From Castellaniella hirudinis (lineage in GTDB: Bacteria; Pseudomonadota; Gammaproteobacteria; Burkholderiales; Burkholderiaceae_B), in NCBI RefSeq assembly GCF_042651965.1, contig NZ_JBHSDY010000001.1:1-64000 (forward strand): DNA of 64,000 nt, given 5' to 3'. The notes beneath the pieces are model-generated. The model ran no database searches and had not been told where the DNA came from. It worked only from the letters and a program-made list of their open reading frames with translations. A program made the position numbers and the translations under genes. Positions 52,651-62,457 of the stretch are shown here, in pieces; position 1 is the first letter of the stretch, and every line of letters begins with the position of its first letter.

Positions 52651-53499
52651 ATGACAATCACAACCGTCGGCATCATCGGCGCCGGCACCATGGGCAACGG
52701 CATTGCGCAGGCCTGCGCAGTCTCCGGCATCAATGTCGTGATGGTGGACATTTCCGAAGCCGCCGTGCAAAAGGGCCTGGCCACCGTGGCCGGCAGCCTG
52801 GATCGCCTGATCAAGAAGGAAAAAATCACCGAAGCCGACAAGGCCGCCGCGCTGGCCCGCATCCAGACCTCGATCCGCTACGAAGACCTGAAGCCCGCTC
52901 AACTGGTCATCGAGGCCGCGACCGAGAACGACGCGCTCAAGGTCAAGATCCTGCAGCAGCTGGACGCGCTGCTGGGCGAAGACGTGCTCATCGCCACCAA
53001 CACCTCGTCCATCTCCATCACCCGGCTGGCCGCTGCAACCCGGCGCGCCGACAAATTCATCGGCATGCACTTCTTCAACCCCGTGCCCATGATGGCGCTG
53101 GTGGAGATCATCGTCGGCCTGCAGACCTCGGACGCCACGCACGACGCCGTCCAGGCCCTGGCCCGGCGCCTGGGCAAGACGCCGATCACCGTCAAGAACG
53201 CGCCGGGCTTCGTGGTCAACCGCATCCTCATCCCGATGATCAACGAAGCCTTCTTCGTGCTGGCCGAAGGCGTCGCAACGGCCGAGGACATCGACGCCGG
53301 CATGAAACTGGGCTGCAATCAGCCCATCGGCCCGCTGGCCCTGGCCGACATGATCGGCCTGGACGTGTGCCTGGCCGTGATGGAGGTCTTCCTGGAGGAG
53401 TTCGGCGACGGCAAGTACCGCCCCTGCCCGCTGCTCAAGGAAATGGTGGCCGCCGGCCGCCTGGGCCGCAAGACCGGCCAGGGTGTGTATTCCTACTAG
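52651..53499 (+). CDS. hbd: 3-hydroxybutyryl-CoA dehydrogenase
   Basis: This 282-residue NAD(P)-dependent enzyme oxidises 3-hydroxyacyl-CoA to 3-ketoacyl-CoA. The N-terminal Rossmann motif is IIGAGTMGNG (8-17). Catalytic residues are S119 in TNTSS, H140 in MHFFNP and E152. The C-terminal domain ends with RLGRKTGQGVYSY. The stand-alone length (no enoyl-CoA hydratase domain) matches Hbd/PaaH. AAGGAA precedes the ATG. Confidence 0.93.
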   Translation: MTITTVGIIGAGTMGNGIAQACAVSGINVVMVDISEAAVQKGLATVAGSLDRLIKKEKITEADKAAALARIQTSIRYEDLKPAQLVIEAATENDALKVKILQQLDALLGEDVLIATNTSSISITRLAAATRRADKFIGMHFFNPVPMMALVEIIVGLQTSDATHDAVQALARRLGKTPITVKNAPGFVVNRILIPMINEAFFVLAEGVATAEDIDAGMKLGCNQPIGPLALADMIGLDVCLAVMEVFLEEFGDGKYRPCPLLKEMVAAGRLGRKTGQGVYSY

Positions 53500-53508
53500 G
53501 CTGCGAGT

Positions 53509-53526
53509 CCGGCCCTGTCGGGCCGG
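53509..53526 (+). other. GC-rich hairpin after hbd
   Basis: CCGGCCC-TGTC-GGGCCGG forms a 7-bp stem with a 4-base loop 10 bases after the hbd stop. No T-run follows, so termination is not assured. Confidence 0.45.
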
Positions 53527-53577
53527 GCGCGGCGCCCATCTATTACAATGCCGGCACTACCCCGACCTGCCGCCCCC

Positions 53578-53967
53578 ATGACCCAGCCATCCCCCTACAA
53601 AAGCACCGGCGGACTGCTGCGCATCGCGCGCGCCCTCGGCTATTCGCTGCAGGGGCTGGGTGCGGCGTGGCGCCACGAAGCCGCGTTCCGTCAGGAAACC
53701 GCGCTGGCGGTGATCCTGATCCCGCTGGGTCTGTGGCTGGGCGACACTGCGCTGGAACGGCTGCTGCTGGCCGGCATGCTGGTGCTGGTGCTGGTGGTGG
53801 AACTGATCAATTCCGCGATCGAGGCGCTGGCCGACGCGATCAGCACGGATCACCACCCCTTGCTGGGGCGCGCCAAGGACATCGGCAGCGCGGCGGTGCT
53901 GCTGACGCTGCTGCTGACGGGCGCCGCCTGGGCGGCGGTCCTGGCGCCGCGCTGGTGGCCGTCCTGA
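53578..53967 (+). CDS. dgkA: Diacylglycerol kinase (prokaryotic DgkA type)
   Basis: This 129-residue membrane enzyme has three helices and phosphorylates diacylglycerol for phospholipid recycling. The catalytic signature is VELINSAIEALADAIS, followed by GRAKDIGSAAVLL. The second glutamate of NSAIEA is the metal-binding/catalytic residue in the family. The ATG at 53578 is preferred over an upstream start at 53548, which overlaps a TACAAT -10-like sequence. Confidence 0.93.
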   Translation: MTQPSPYKSTGGLLRIARALGYSLQGLGAAWRHEAAFRQETALAVILIPLGLWLGDTALERLLLAGMLVLVLVVELINSAIEALADAISTDHHPLLGRAKDIGSAAVLLTLLLTGAAWAAVLAPRWWPS

Positions 53968-54061
53968 ATGCAGAAACACGCGGCTGGCGCGCGTGCGACA
54001 CACGGCGGCGAGCCGCGCAACCCGCCTTTCTCCAACCCCCTACGACATACGGCCTGACCCC

Positions 54062-54883
54062 ATGACCTTCATCGACAAGCTGAACCGCGCCTGGGCCGCC
54101 CAGGACTCCCTGCTGATGGTCGGCCTGGACCCGGACCTTCGGCGCTTTCCCAAGGAACTGGCCGGTCGCCCGGACGCAATCACCGAGTTCTGCCTGCGCA
54201 TCGTCGAGGCCACCGCACCCTATGCCTGCGGTTTCAAGCCGCAGATCGCGTATTTTGCCGCGCTGGGCGCCGAGGATCAGTTGCAGGACATCTGCCGGAC
54301 GATCCGCGAACGGCATCCGGATCTGCCCATCGTGCTGGACGCCAAGCGCGGCGACATCGGCAGCACGGCCTCCCAATACGCGCGCGAAGCCTATGAGCGC
54401 TACGGCGCCGACGCCGTCACCGTCAGCCCCTATCTGGGGCGCGACTCGGTACAGCCCTATCTGGACTACAACGACCGCGGGGTCATCATCCTGTGCCGCA
54501 CCTCCAACCCCGGCGGCGCCGACCTGCAGGAGATGCGCCTGGCCAACGGCATGCCGCTGTATCTGCACGTGGCCGACCTGGTGGCGCGGACCTGGAACAC
54601 GACGGGCCAGTGCGCCCTGGTGGTGGGCGCGACCTTCCCCGACGAGATCGCCCAGGTGCGCCGCCGGATCGGCGATATGCCGCTGCTGATCCCCGGCGTG
54701 GGCGCCCAGGGCGGCGACATCCCCGCCACGGCACGGGCCGGCCGCACGGCGGCGGGCACGGGCATGATGATCAACTCGTCCCGTGCGATCCTGTACGCCA
54801 GCCAGGGCGACGATTGGGCGCAAGCCGCCGCCCTGGCCGCCCGTGCAACGCGCGATGCCATCCGCGCGGCACTGCAGGACTGA
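54062..54883 (+). CDS. pyrF: Orotidine 5'-phosphate decarboxylase, type 2
   Basis: This 273-residue enzyme catalyses the last step of UMP synthesis. The type 2 (long) form is recognised by MVGLDPDLRRFP near the start and LDAKRGDIGSTA, in which K95 is the catalytic lysine of the D-x-K-x-x-D motif, and IPGVGAQGGD near the phosphate site. The start at 54062 gives the usual N-terminus. It lies 94 bp after dgkA and 9 bp before the glycosylase-like gene. Confidence 0.95.
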   Translation: MTFIDKLNRAWAAQDSLLMVGLDPDLRRFPKELAGRPDAITEFCLRIVEATAPYACGFKPQIAYFAALGAEDQLQDICRTIRERHPDLPIVLDAKRGDIGSTASQYAREAYERYGADAVTVSPYLGRDSVQPYLDYNDRGVIILCRTSNPGGADLQEMRLANGMPLYLHVADLVARTWNTTGQCALVVGATFPDEIAQVRRRIGDMPLLIPGVGAQGGDIPATARAGRTAAGTGMMINSSRAILYASQGDDWAQAAALAARATRDAIRAALQD

Positions 54884-54892
54884 CGGACGCCC

Positions 54893-55576
54893 ATGACCCT
54901 CGACTATCGCTGGCTCTACGACACGGTCCGCGCGCGTTTCGACTCCGATGCGGCGCTGGAGGCCTTTCTGCCCCAGTCACTGACGCCCCAGGCCCTGAAG
55001 GAACAAGGCGACGACCGCTATCTGTCCGCGATGACGCGCCGGGTCTTTCACGCGGGCGTGCAGCACACCATGGTCGATGCCAAGTGGCCTGAATTCGAAA
55101 AGGCGTTCGAGGGGTTCGTCCCCGAAATCATGGCGCAGCTCGGCCCGGATCAGATCGAAGCGCACATGAAAAACGAGCGGATCATCCGCGACCGCGCCAA
55201 GATCAAGAGCATCCCCGAAAACGCCCGCTTCATCCTGGACATCCGCCAGGAACGGGGCGCCGGCTTCGGCGCGTTCCTGGCCGACTGGCCGGACACCGAC
55301 ACCATCGGCCTGTGGCGCCTGCTGGCCAAGCGGGGCGCGCGCCTGGGCGGACGCTCGGCCGCCGGCTTCCTGCGCCTGGCCGGCAAGGATACATTCCTGC
55401 TGACCAGCGACGTGGTGGCGCGGCTAAAGGCCGCCGGCGTCATCGACCGTGAACCCACCAGCCAGCGCGATCAGCAGGCCGTACAGGACGCCTTCAACGC
55501 CCTGCAGCAGGCCTCGGGCCGGCCGCTCTGCCAACTGTCGGCCCTGATGTCCCTGAGCATCAATCCGATGTTCTGA
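54893..55576 (+). CDS. Divergent DNA-3-methyladenine glycosylase I-like protein
   Basis: This 227-residue protein aligns by eye with Tag over IIRDRAKIKSIPENARFILDI (E. coli Tag has IIRHRGKIQAIIGNARAYLQM). Key features of Tag are missing: the zinc-binding Cys/His set is absent, the catalytic E38 aligns with R50 and the base-stacking W46 with H58. It may be a helix-hairpin-helix protein that binds DNA without the classical glycosylase activity, or may use other residues. It is 9 bp after pyrF. Confidence 0.72.
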   Translation: MTLDYRWLYDTVRARFDSDAALEAFLPQSLTPQALKEQGDDRYLSAMTRRVFHAGVQHTMVDAKWPEFEKAFEGFVPEIMAQLGPDQIEAHMKNERIIRDRAKIKSIPENARFILDIRQERGAGFGAFLADWPDTDTIGLWRLLAKRGARLGGRSAAGFLRLAGKDTFLLTSDVVARLKAAGVIDREPTSQRDQQAVQDAFNALQQASGRPLCQLSALMSLSINPMF

Positions 55577-55656
55577 GGTTCTGAAGGCAGGCGGCGCGGT
55601 TCGTACGCGCCAGACACACGGCCAGCACAGCCGGTGCCGCACCTGCCGCACCCTGT

Positions 55657-56163
55657 TCAGGCCTTCCCCAACTCCACCAGCGCCGCCTGCAGGGCGCGGC
55701 GCACGGCGGCGGTGCGCACCGCATCCCGGTCACCCTCGAAGACCTGGGTGAACGCGCGGGTCACGATCCCGGGACCGGCGCGGCGGGCGATGCCGAAGCA
55801 CACCATGCCGACCGGCTTGCCCGGGGTGGCGCCGCCCGGCCCGGCGATGCCCGTGGTGGACAAGGCCAGATGGGCCTGGGGGACCGCCGCCAGCACGCCG
55901 CCGGCCATTTCCATGGCGGTTTCCTCGCTGACGGCGCCGAAGCGTTCCAGGGTGTCGGGCGACACCCGCAGTTGTTCGATCTTGGCGGCGTTGCTGTAGG
56001 TGACGAAACCGCGCTCGAACCACAGGCTGGAGCCGGGGCAGGACGTGATGGCGCCCGCCAGCAGCCCGCCGGTGCAGGATTCCGCCGTGGCGCACAGCCA
56101 GCCGGCAGCGCGCAGCGCAGCGCCCACTTCGCCCGCCAGGGCGCGCATTTCGCGTTCGTTCAT
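55657..56163 (-). CDS. pncC: Nicotinamide-nucleotide amidohydrolase (CinA C-terminal type)
   Basis: This 168-residue protein corresponds to the C-terminal domain of CinA alone. TAESCTGGLLAGAITSCPGSS near residue 26 and STTGIAGPGGATPGKPVGMV are the characteristic segments. The enzyme deamidates NMN to nicotinic acid mononucleotide. Its ATG overlaps the pgpA stop (ATGA), so translation is coupled. Confidence 0.93.
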   Translation of the reverse strand: MNEREMRALAGEVGAALRAAGWLCATAESCTGGLLAGAITSCPGSSLWFERGFVTYSNAAKIEQLRVSPDTLERFGAVSEETAMEMAGGVLAAVPQAHLALSTTGIAGPGGATPGKPVGMVCFGIARRAGPGIVTRAFTQVFEGDRDAVRTAAVRRALQAALVELGKA

Positions 56164-56687
56164 GACAGTACCCCCAGGCGGACGAGCAGCGCCCCGACCA
56201 GCAAAGCGTACAGGGCCGCGACGATGTCGTCGATCATGACCCCGAAGCCGTTCTTGAAGCGCCGGTCGAACAGGCTGACCGGCGGCGGTTTGACGATGTC
56301 GAAGAAGCGGAACAGCACGACCGAGACGGCCTGCGCCCAGAACCCGTGCGGCATCAGCCACAGCACCAGCCAGATGGCGACGATCTCGTCCCAGTTGATG
56401 CCGCTGTGATCCGGTACGCCCAGGGCGTCGCCGCAACGCTGGGCGGCCCAACAGCCGATGCCGAAGGACAGCAGCAGGACCAGCGCCATCCAGCCGTCCG
56501 CCAGATCGCGCAGCAGGACGGCCCACAGCAGCCAGCCCACCAGCGTCCCCCAGGTGCCGGGAGCCGGATACACCAGGCCGGAACCCAGGCCAAAGGCCAG
56601 GATCCGTTCGGGGCGGGCAAAGACCCAGGCGGCGGACGGACGCACGGCAGGCCCGGCGGGCGCCTTTGAAGCAGTCTGATGGGTCAT
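56160..56687 (-). CDS. pgpA: Phosphatidylglycerophosphatase A
   Basis: This 175-residue membrane enzyme dephosphorylates phosphatidylglycerophosphate. The PgpA signature is GSGLVYPAPGTWGTLVG, followed by the metal-binding INWDEIVAIWLVLWLMP and FRFFDIVKPPPVSLFDRR, GVMIDDIVAALYA. The start at 56687 overlaps the thiL stop (ATGA); the upstream frame to 56972 is a shadow in thiL. Confidence 0.95.
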   Translation of the reverse strand: MTHQTASKAPAGPAVRPSAAWVFARPERILAFGLGSGLVYPAPGTWGTLVGWLLWAVLLRDLADGWMALVLLLSFGIGCWAAQRCGDALGVPDHSGINWDEIVAIWLVLWLMPHGFWAQAVSVVLFRFFDIVKPPPVSLFDRRFKNGFGVMIDDIVAALYALLVGALLVRLGVLS

Positions 56688-57667
56688 GCGATATCCCCGC
56701 ACGGTGCGGAAAAATGATCGAAGCCCCGGCGCGTCACCGACACGGCCTGGCCCGCGCCATCCAGCACGCGCGCGCCCTGGCCGCGCACCAGCGTGCCCAC
56801 CCGGGTCACCGGGACATTCAATTGGCGCCCCAGGGCTTCGATCTGCTCGCGCCACAAGGGCCGGGCAGTGAAACACAATTCGTAGGCGTCCCCGCCGGAC
56901 AGCATGGCCTCGCGGCGCAGGGACTCGTCCAGGCCGGCCAGCGCCGGATGCGCCGGCAAGGCATCCAGCCACAGTTCGGCGCCGCAGTGGCTGGCCTGAA
57001 GGATATGGTCAAAATCCTGCAGCAAGCCGTCGGACACGTCGATGGCCGCATGGGCCACGCCGGCCAGATAGCGGCCCAGTTTCAGGCGCGGCATGGGGCG
57101 GTCCAGCGCAGGCCGGGTGGCGCGCAGGCGTTCGGGATCGGGGGGCAATTGCCCCAGCGCCAGACGCAGCGCCAGATCGGCCGCGCCCAGCGTGCCGGAC
57201 ACCCAGACGTCATCGCCGACGCGGGCCGCATCACGGCGCAAGGCGTGTGAACGGCGGACTTCGCCCAGCACGGTGATGCTGAGCACCACCGCGTCGCCGC
57301 GCGTGGTATCCCCCCCCACCAAAGGGCAATGGGATTCGCGGGCCAGGGTGTGAAAGCCGTCGGCAAAGGCTGCCAGCCAGGCATGGTCGACGGCGGGCAG
57401 CGACAGCGCCAGCGTGCAGGCCAGGGGCCGGGCGCCCATGGCCGCCAGATCGGACAGATTGACGGCCAGGGCCTTGTGCCCCAGGGCCTGAGGATCGACG
57501 TCCGGCAGGAAATGCCGGCCCTCGACCAGCATGTCGGTGCTGACGGCCAGTTCGCAGCCCTGCGACAGCGGCATCAAGGCGCAATCGTCGCCCACGCCCA
57601 GCATCCGCTCGGGCGCCGGCCGCTTGAAATAGCGCGAGATCAGGTCGAATTCGCCATCCGCCTGCAT
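56684..57667 (-). CDS. thiL: Thiamine-monophosphate kinase
   Basis: This 327-residue ATP-dependent kinase converts thiamine phosphate to thiamine diphosphate. Conserved segments are GVGDDCALM near 24, STDMLVEGRHF, AVNLSDLAAMGARPL, GGDTTRGD and AIDVSDGLLQDFDHIL. It forms a coupled run thiL-pgpA-pncC through four-base overlaps. Confidence 0.96.
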   Translation of the reverse strand: MQADGEFDLISRYFKRPAPERMLGVGDDCALMPLSQGCELAVSTDMLVEGRHFLPDVDPQALGHKALAVNLSDLAAMGARPLACTLALSLPAVDHAWLAAFADGFHTLARESHCPLVGGDTTRGDAVVLSITVLGEVRRSHALRRDAARVGDDVWVSGTLGAADLALRLALGQLPPDPERLRATRPALDRPMPRLKLGRYLAGVAHAAIDVSDGLLQDFDHILQASHCGAELWLDALPAHPALAGLDESLRREAMLSGGDAYELCFTARPLWREQIEALGRQLNVPVTRVGTLVRGQGARVLDGAGQAVSVTRRGFDHFSAPCGDIA

Positions 57668-57686
57668 AAGTCCACCTTGCGGCGCC

Positions 57687-58178
57687 TCAACGGCGCGCCG
57701 TCGCCTGGACCTCGGGGGCGCGGACTTCGGCGGCGAGTTTGTCGAGCACGCCGTTGACGAAGCGATAGCCGTCCGTGCCGCCGAACGACTTGGCCAGTTC
57801 GACGGCCTCGTTGATGGCCACGCGGTAGGGGACTTCGACGTGCTGGACGAGTTCGAAACTGCCGATCAGCAGCACGGCGTGTTCGATGGGGGACAGTTCC
57901 GCCAGCGGCCGGTCGATGTAGGGCACGAACCGTTCGCGCAGCGTGACGGCCTGGGTGGCCGCCCCCTGCAACAGGGTCTGATACCACTGGGCGTCGGCCT
58001 GGTCGAAGTCCTCGCCGTCGCGCACGTGGGCGTCGATCTCGCCGAGCTCGCCCAGATCGGCGCCGCCGCGCAGCAGCCAGGCGTACACGCCCTGCAGCGC
58101 GAATTCGCGCGCCAGACGGCGCGCGCTACGGGCGTTGGCGCGGCCGGCGCGCGCGGGTTTGGACTCAGTCATCGACAT
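57687..58178 (-). CDS. nusB: Transcription antitermination protein NusB
   Basis: This 163-residue all-helical protein binds boxA RNA with S10 during rRNA antitermination. Typical segments are RRLAREFALQGVYAWLL, LSPIEHAVLLIGSFEL and YRVAINEAVELAKSFGG. The basic N-terminus fits RNA binding. It overlaps ribH by 14 bp, the usual ribH-nusB neighbourhood. It is followed by thiL after 19 bp. Confidence 0.96.
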   Translation of the reverse strand: MSMTESKPARAGRANARSARRLAREFALQGVYAWLLRGGADLGELGEIDAHVRDGEDFDQADAQWYQTLLQGAATQAVTLRERFVPYIDRPLAELSPIEHAVLLIGSFELVQHVEVPYRVAINEAVELAKSFGGTDGYRFVNGVLDKLAAEVRAPEVQATARR

Positions 58179-58692
58179 CCTCGTCGTCCTCGTCGTCGAA
58201 GTCGTCGTCCTCGTCTTCGTCGTCCTCGGATTCAGGTTCCAGGGCGGCGACCAGATTGGCCATTTCGACGGCGGCGCGGGCGCAGTCGCGTCCCTTGTCG
58301 GCCGCGCGGACCTGGGCCTGCTCGTCGGTGTCGGTGGTCAGCACGCCGTTGGCGACCGGGATGCCGGTTTCCAGGGCGATGCGGCTGATGGCCGACGCCG
58401 ATTCGTTGCTGACGATTTCAAAGTGATAGGTGTCGCCGCGGATCACGGCGCCCAGAGCGATCAGGGCGTCGAATTCGAAGGTTTCAGCCATCTGGGCCAA
58501 GGCCACGCCCATTTCCAGCGCGCCGGGCACGGACACCACCATGACGTCGCGCTCATCGACACCCAGGGCAGCCAGTTCGTCCAGGCAGGTCTGCAGTTCG
58601 GCGGTGCCGATTTCTTCGTTGAACCGAGCACGCACGATGCCGATATGCAGGCCTTCCCCGTTCATGTCGGGGGTCATCACGTAGGGGTTCAT
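58165..58692 (-). CDS. ribH: 6,7-dimethyl-8-ribityllumazine synthase with acidic tail
   Basis: This 175-residue enzyme makes lumazine, the penultimate riboflavin intermediate. Motifs are VRARFNEEI, VSVPGALEM and GAVIRGDTYHFEIVSNES, with the catalytic histidine at H90. The last 24 residues are almost only Asp and Glu and go beyond the normal end of the family. The DNA for this tail is a repetitive GAC/GAG/GAT run, part of which overlaps the nusB start. Confidence 0.95.
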   Translation of the reverse strand: MNPYVMTPDMNGEGLHIGIVRARFNEEIGTAELQTCLDELAALGVDERDVMVVSVPGALEMGVALAQMAETFEFDALIALGAVIRGDTYHFEIVSNESASAISRIALETGIPVANGVLTTDTDEQAQVRAADKGRDCARAAVEMANLVAALEPESEDDEDEDDDFDDEDDEDVDD

Positions 58693-58712
58693 AGTCGCGA
58701 TTCCTTGATCAA

Positions 58713-59894
58713 TCAGGTCGCGGCGTCGGATACGCCGGGTTCGTTATGGTAACCCGTAATGGTCAGGGAGAACCCTGCCATGCTGGGCATTTTGCGCGGC
58801 CGCGCCAGCAGCCGGGCCTGGCCCACGCCGAGGTCGCGCAGGATCTGCGCACCGATGCCGAACGTGCGCAGGCCGTGGCGTTCGCCGTCGACGGCCGGCC
58901 GGGCGGGCTGGGCGTCACCCGCGCTGCGGGCCCAGGCGTCGAACTGCGCGAACAGCAGGTCGGCGCCGCCGTGGCAGTTCAACAGCACCAGGACGCCGCT
59001 GGGCGCCTGCGTGATGGCCTGCAGGGCCTGGGGAATGGTCCAGCTATGGCTGGTGGCGCCTTCGCACAGCAGGTCCAGCACGCTGGCCGGCTCGTGCACG
59101 CGCACCAGGGCCTCGGCGTCAGGCTGGATGTCGCCATGCACCAGCGCCAGGTGCGGCGCGTTGGAGGCGCGGTCCCGGTAGGCCACGGCGCGGAACGATC
59201 CCCAGGGGGTGTTCACCGGGCGCTCGACCAGGCGTTCGATCATGGATTCATGTTCGCTGCGGTACTGGATCAGGTCGGCGATGGTGCCGATCTTCAGTCC
59301 GTGCTCCTTGGCGAAGACCATCAGGTCCGGCAGACGCGCCATGGTGCCGTCGGGCTTGAGGATTTCGCAGATCACGGAAGCCGGGGTCAGGCCCGCCATG
59401 GCAGTCAGGTCGCAGCCGGCCTCGGTGTGGCCGGCGCGCACCAGCACGCCGCCCTGGACGGCGCGCACGGGGAAGATGTGACCCGGCTGGACCAGATCGG
59501 CCGGCCGCGCGTCGCGCGCCACGGCCGCCTGGATGGTGCGTGCGCGGTCAGCCGCGGAAATGCCGGTGCCCACGCCCTCGGCGGCCTCGATGGAGACCGT
59601 GAAATTGGTGCCGTAGCGGGTGCCGTTCTGGTTGGACATCATCGACAACTGCAACTGCTCGCAGCGTTCGTGCGTCAGCGTCAGGCAGACCAGCCCGCGC
59701 GCGTGGGTCACCATGAAGTTGATCGCGTCGGGCGTGACGAAATCCGCCGCCAGGACCAGGTCGCCCTCGTTCTCGCGGTCTTCTTCGTCCACCAGGATGA
59801 CCATGTGGCCGGCCCGCAGCTCGTTCACGATCTCCTGGACCGGGGAAATGTCGAAGGGCGGCTCGATCGGCGCCGCGCCGGATGCGCTGTTCAT
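58713..59894 (-). CDS. ribBA: DHBP synthase with degenerate GTP cyclohydrolase II domain
   Basis: This is a 393-residue fusion. The N-terminal RibB half is intact (DEEDRENEGDLVLAAD near 36-51, RAGHTEAGCDL) and converts ribulose 5-phosphate to the four-carbon riboflavin precursor. The C-terminal RibA half (about 225-385) keeps the fold (NTPWGSFRAVAYRD, HLALVHGDI) but lacks the three zinc cysteines (RVHSEC and RCDCG of E. coli RibA are replaced). It is therefore unlikely to act on GTP, and a separate ribA should exist elsewhere. It precedes ribH in the same direction. Confidence 0.93.
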   Translation of the reverse strand: MNSASGAAPIEPPFDISPVQEIVNELRAGHMVILVDEEDRENEGDLVLAADFVTPDAINFMVTHARGLVCLTLTHERCEQLQLSMMSNQNGTRYGTNFTVSIEAAEGVGTGISAADRARTIQAAVARDARPADLVQPGHIFPVRAVQGGVLVRAGHTEAGCDLTAMAGLTPASVICEILKPDGTMARLPDLMVFAKEHGLKIGTIADLIQYRSEHESMIERLVERPVNTPWGSFRAVAYRDRASNAPHLALVHGDIQPDAEALVRVHEPASVLDLLCEGATSHSWTIPQALQAITQAPSGVLVLLNCHGGADLLFAQFDAWARSAGDAQPARPAVDGERHGLRTFGIGAQILRDLGVGQARLLARPRKMPSMAGFSLTITGYHNEPGVSDAAT

Positions 59895-59937
59895 GGATGT
59901 GCCTAGTCAAATTAAGAAAAAACGGATTGTGGGCATT

Positions 59938-61230
<1,293 letters not shown>

Positions 61231-61306
61231 AGGCTTTACACTGAAAACGATCCGGCCAAGGCCCGGCGCAGACTGGGCGCCGCGACTCGACGCCGACTGC
61301 CCGCGC

Positions 61307-61909
61307 ATGAAAAAACATCAGATCCGTATTGTAGGCGGTGCCTACCGCCGCACACCCATTTCGGTCCCGGACGGCGACCACCTGCGTCCGACGCCCGACC
61401 GGGTGCGGGAAACCCTGTTCAACTGGCTGGCCCATTTCTGGGACGGCGCCTTCGCCGGCCGCCGTGTGCTGGACCTGTTCGCCGGCACCGGTGCGCTGGG
61501 CTTCGAGGCCGCTTCCCGGGGCGTGGAGACCGTCCAACTGGTCGAGCAGGCCCCGGCCGCGCTGGCCGGCCTGCGGGCCGTCCAGGCCCGCCTGAAGGCG
61601 CCCGCCATCCGCATCCACGCGGGCGATGCCTGCGCCTTTCTGCGCGCCCAGCCGGCCCCGTCCTACGACCTGGTGATGCTCGATCCGCCTTTCGGCGCGG
61701 GCTGGCTGCCGCGCCTGCAGCCCCTGCTGGACCGGGCCGCGCTGCCAGGCAGCCTGCTGTACCTGGAATCCGAGGCCTCCCTGGACGCGCTGCCGCCGGA
61801 ATGGGAGGTCTTGCGCCAGGGACGGGCGGGCCAGGTCCACTACGGGTTGATCCGGTTTGCTGCAATGCAAAAAAGTATGAATAATGGGCCCTCGGATTCC
61901 GCACATTGA
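61307..61909 (+). CDS. rsmD: 16S rRNA (guanine(966)-N(2))-methyltransferase
   Basis: This is a 200-residue S-adenosylmethionine-dependent enzyme that methylates G966 of 16S rRNA. Motifs are RIVGGAYRR, LRPTPDRVRETLFNWL, the SAM site LDLFAGTGALGFEAASRG and the catalytic LDPPFGAG (DPPF). It is divergent from ftsY, the common arrangement. The start at 61307 is preferred because the open frame upstream lies in the ftsY antisense. Confidence 0.95.
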   Translation: MKKHQIRIVGGAYRRTPISVPDGDHLRPTPDRVRETLFNWLAHFWDGAFAGRRVLDLFAGTGALGFEAASRGVETVQLVEQAPAALAGLRAVQARLKAPAIRIHAGDACAFLRAQPAPSYDLVMLDPPFGAGWLPRLQPLLDRAALPGSLLYLESEASLDALPPEWEVLRQGRAGQVHYGLIRFAAMQKSMNNGPSDSAH

Positions 61910-61934
61910 TTCCGTCAACCTATACGGAGACTCC

Positions 61935-62447
61935 ATGATCACCGCCGTCTACCCGGGCACTTTCGACCCGCTCACCCGTGGGCACGAGGACCTCGTGCGA
62001 CGGGCGGCCAGTCTGTTCGACCAGGTCGTCGTGGGCGTGGCCCACAGCCAGAACAAACGGCCGTTCTTCACGCTCCAGGAACGCCTGGAAATCGCCGAGG
62101 AGGTCCTGGGACACTACCCCAACGTGAGGGTGCGCAGTTTCGGCGGCCTGCTGAAGGATTTCGTGCGCGAACAGGACGCCCGCGTCATCGTGCGCGGCTT
62201 GCGCGCCGTGTCGGATTTCGAGTACGAATTCCAGATGGCCGGCATGAACCGCCACCTGCTGCCCGAAGTCGAGACCCTGTTCATGACCCCGTCGGACCAG
62301 TACCAGTTCATCTCCGGCACCATCGTGCGGGAAATCGCCATCCTGGGCGGTGACGTCAGCAAGTTCGTGTTCCCGTCCGTGGAACGCTGGCTGCACGCCA
62401 AGGCCAAGATCCTGCGCGAAGCGCAGGACGCAACGAACGGGAAGTAA
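61935..62447 (+). CDS. coaD: Phosphopantetheine adenylyltransferase
   Basis: This 170-residue enzyme catalyses the penultimate step of CoA synthesis. Motifs are YPGTFDPLTRGHEDL, with H17 of the T/H-x-G-H nucleotidyltransferase site, IVRGLRAVSDFEYEFQMA, and FISGTIVREIAILGGDV. GGAGA precedes the ATG at 61935. It follows rsmD after 25 bp, a conserved pair. Confidence 0.97.
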   Translation: MITAVYPGTFDPLTRGHEDLVRRAASLFDQVVVGVAHSQNKRPFFTLQERLEIAEEVLGHYPNVRVRSFGGLLKDFVREQDARVIVRGLRAVSDFEYEFQMAGMNRHLLPEVETLFMTPSDQYQFISGTIVREIAILGGDVSKFVFPSVERWLHAKAKILREAQDATNGK

Positions 62448-62457
62448 GCGCGCCGGC

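Noticed and set aside
59895..59937. FMN riboswitch upstream of ribBA
   Set aside because: The gap to ftsY is only 43 bp, with no conserved riboswitch core.
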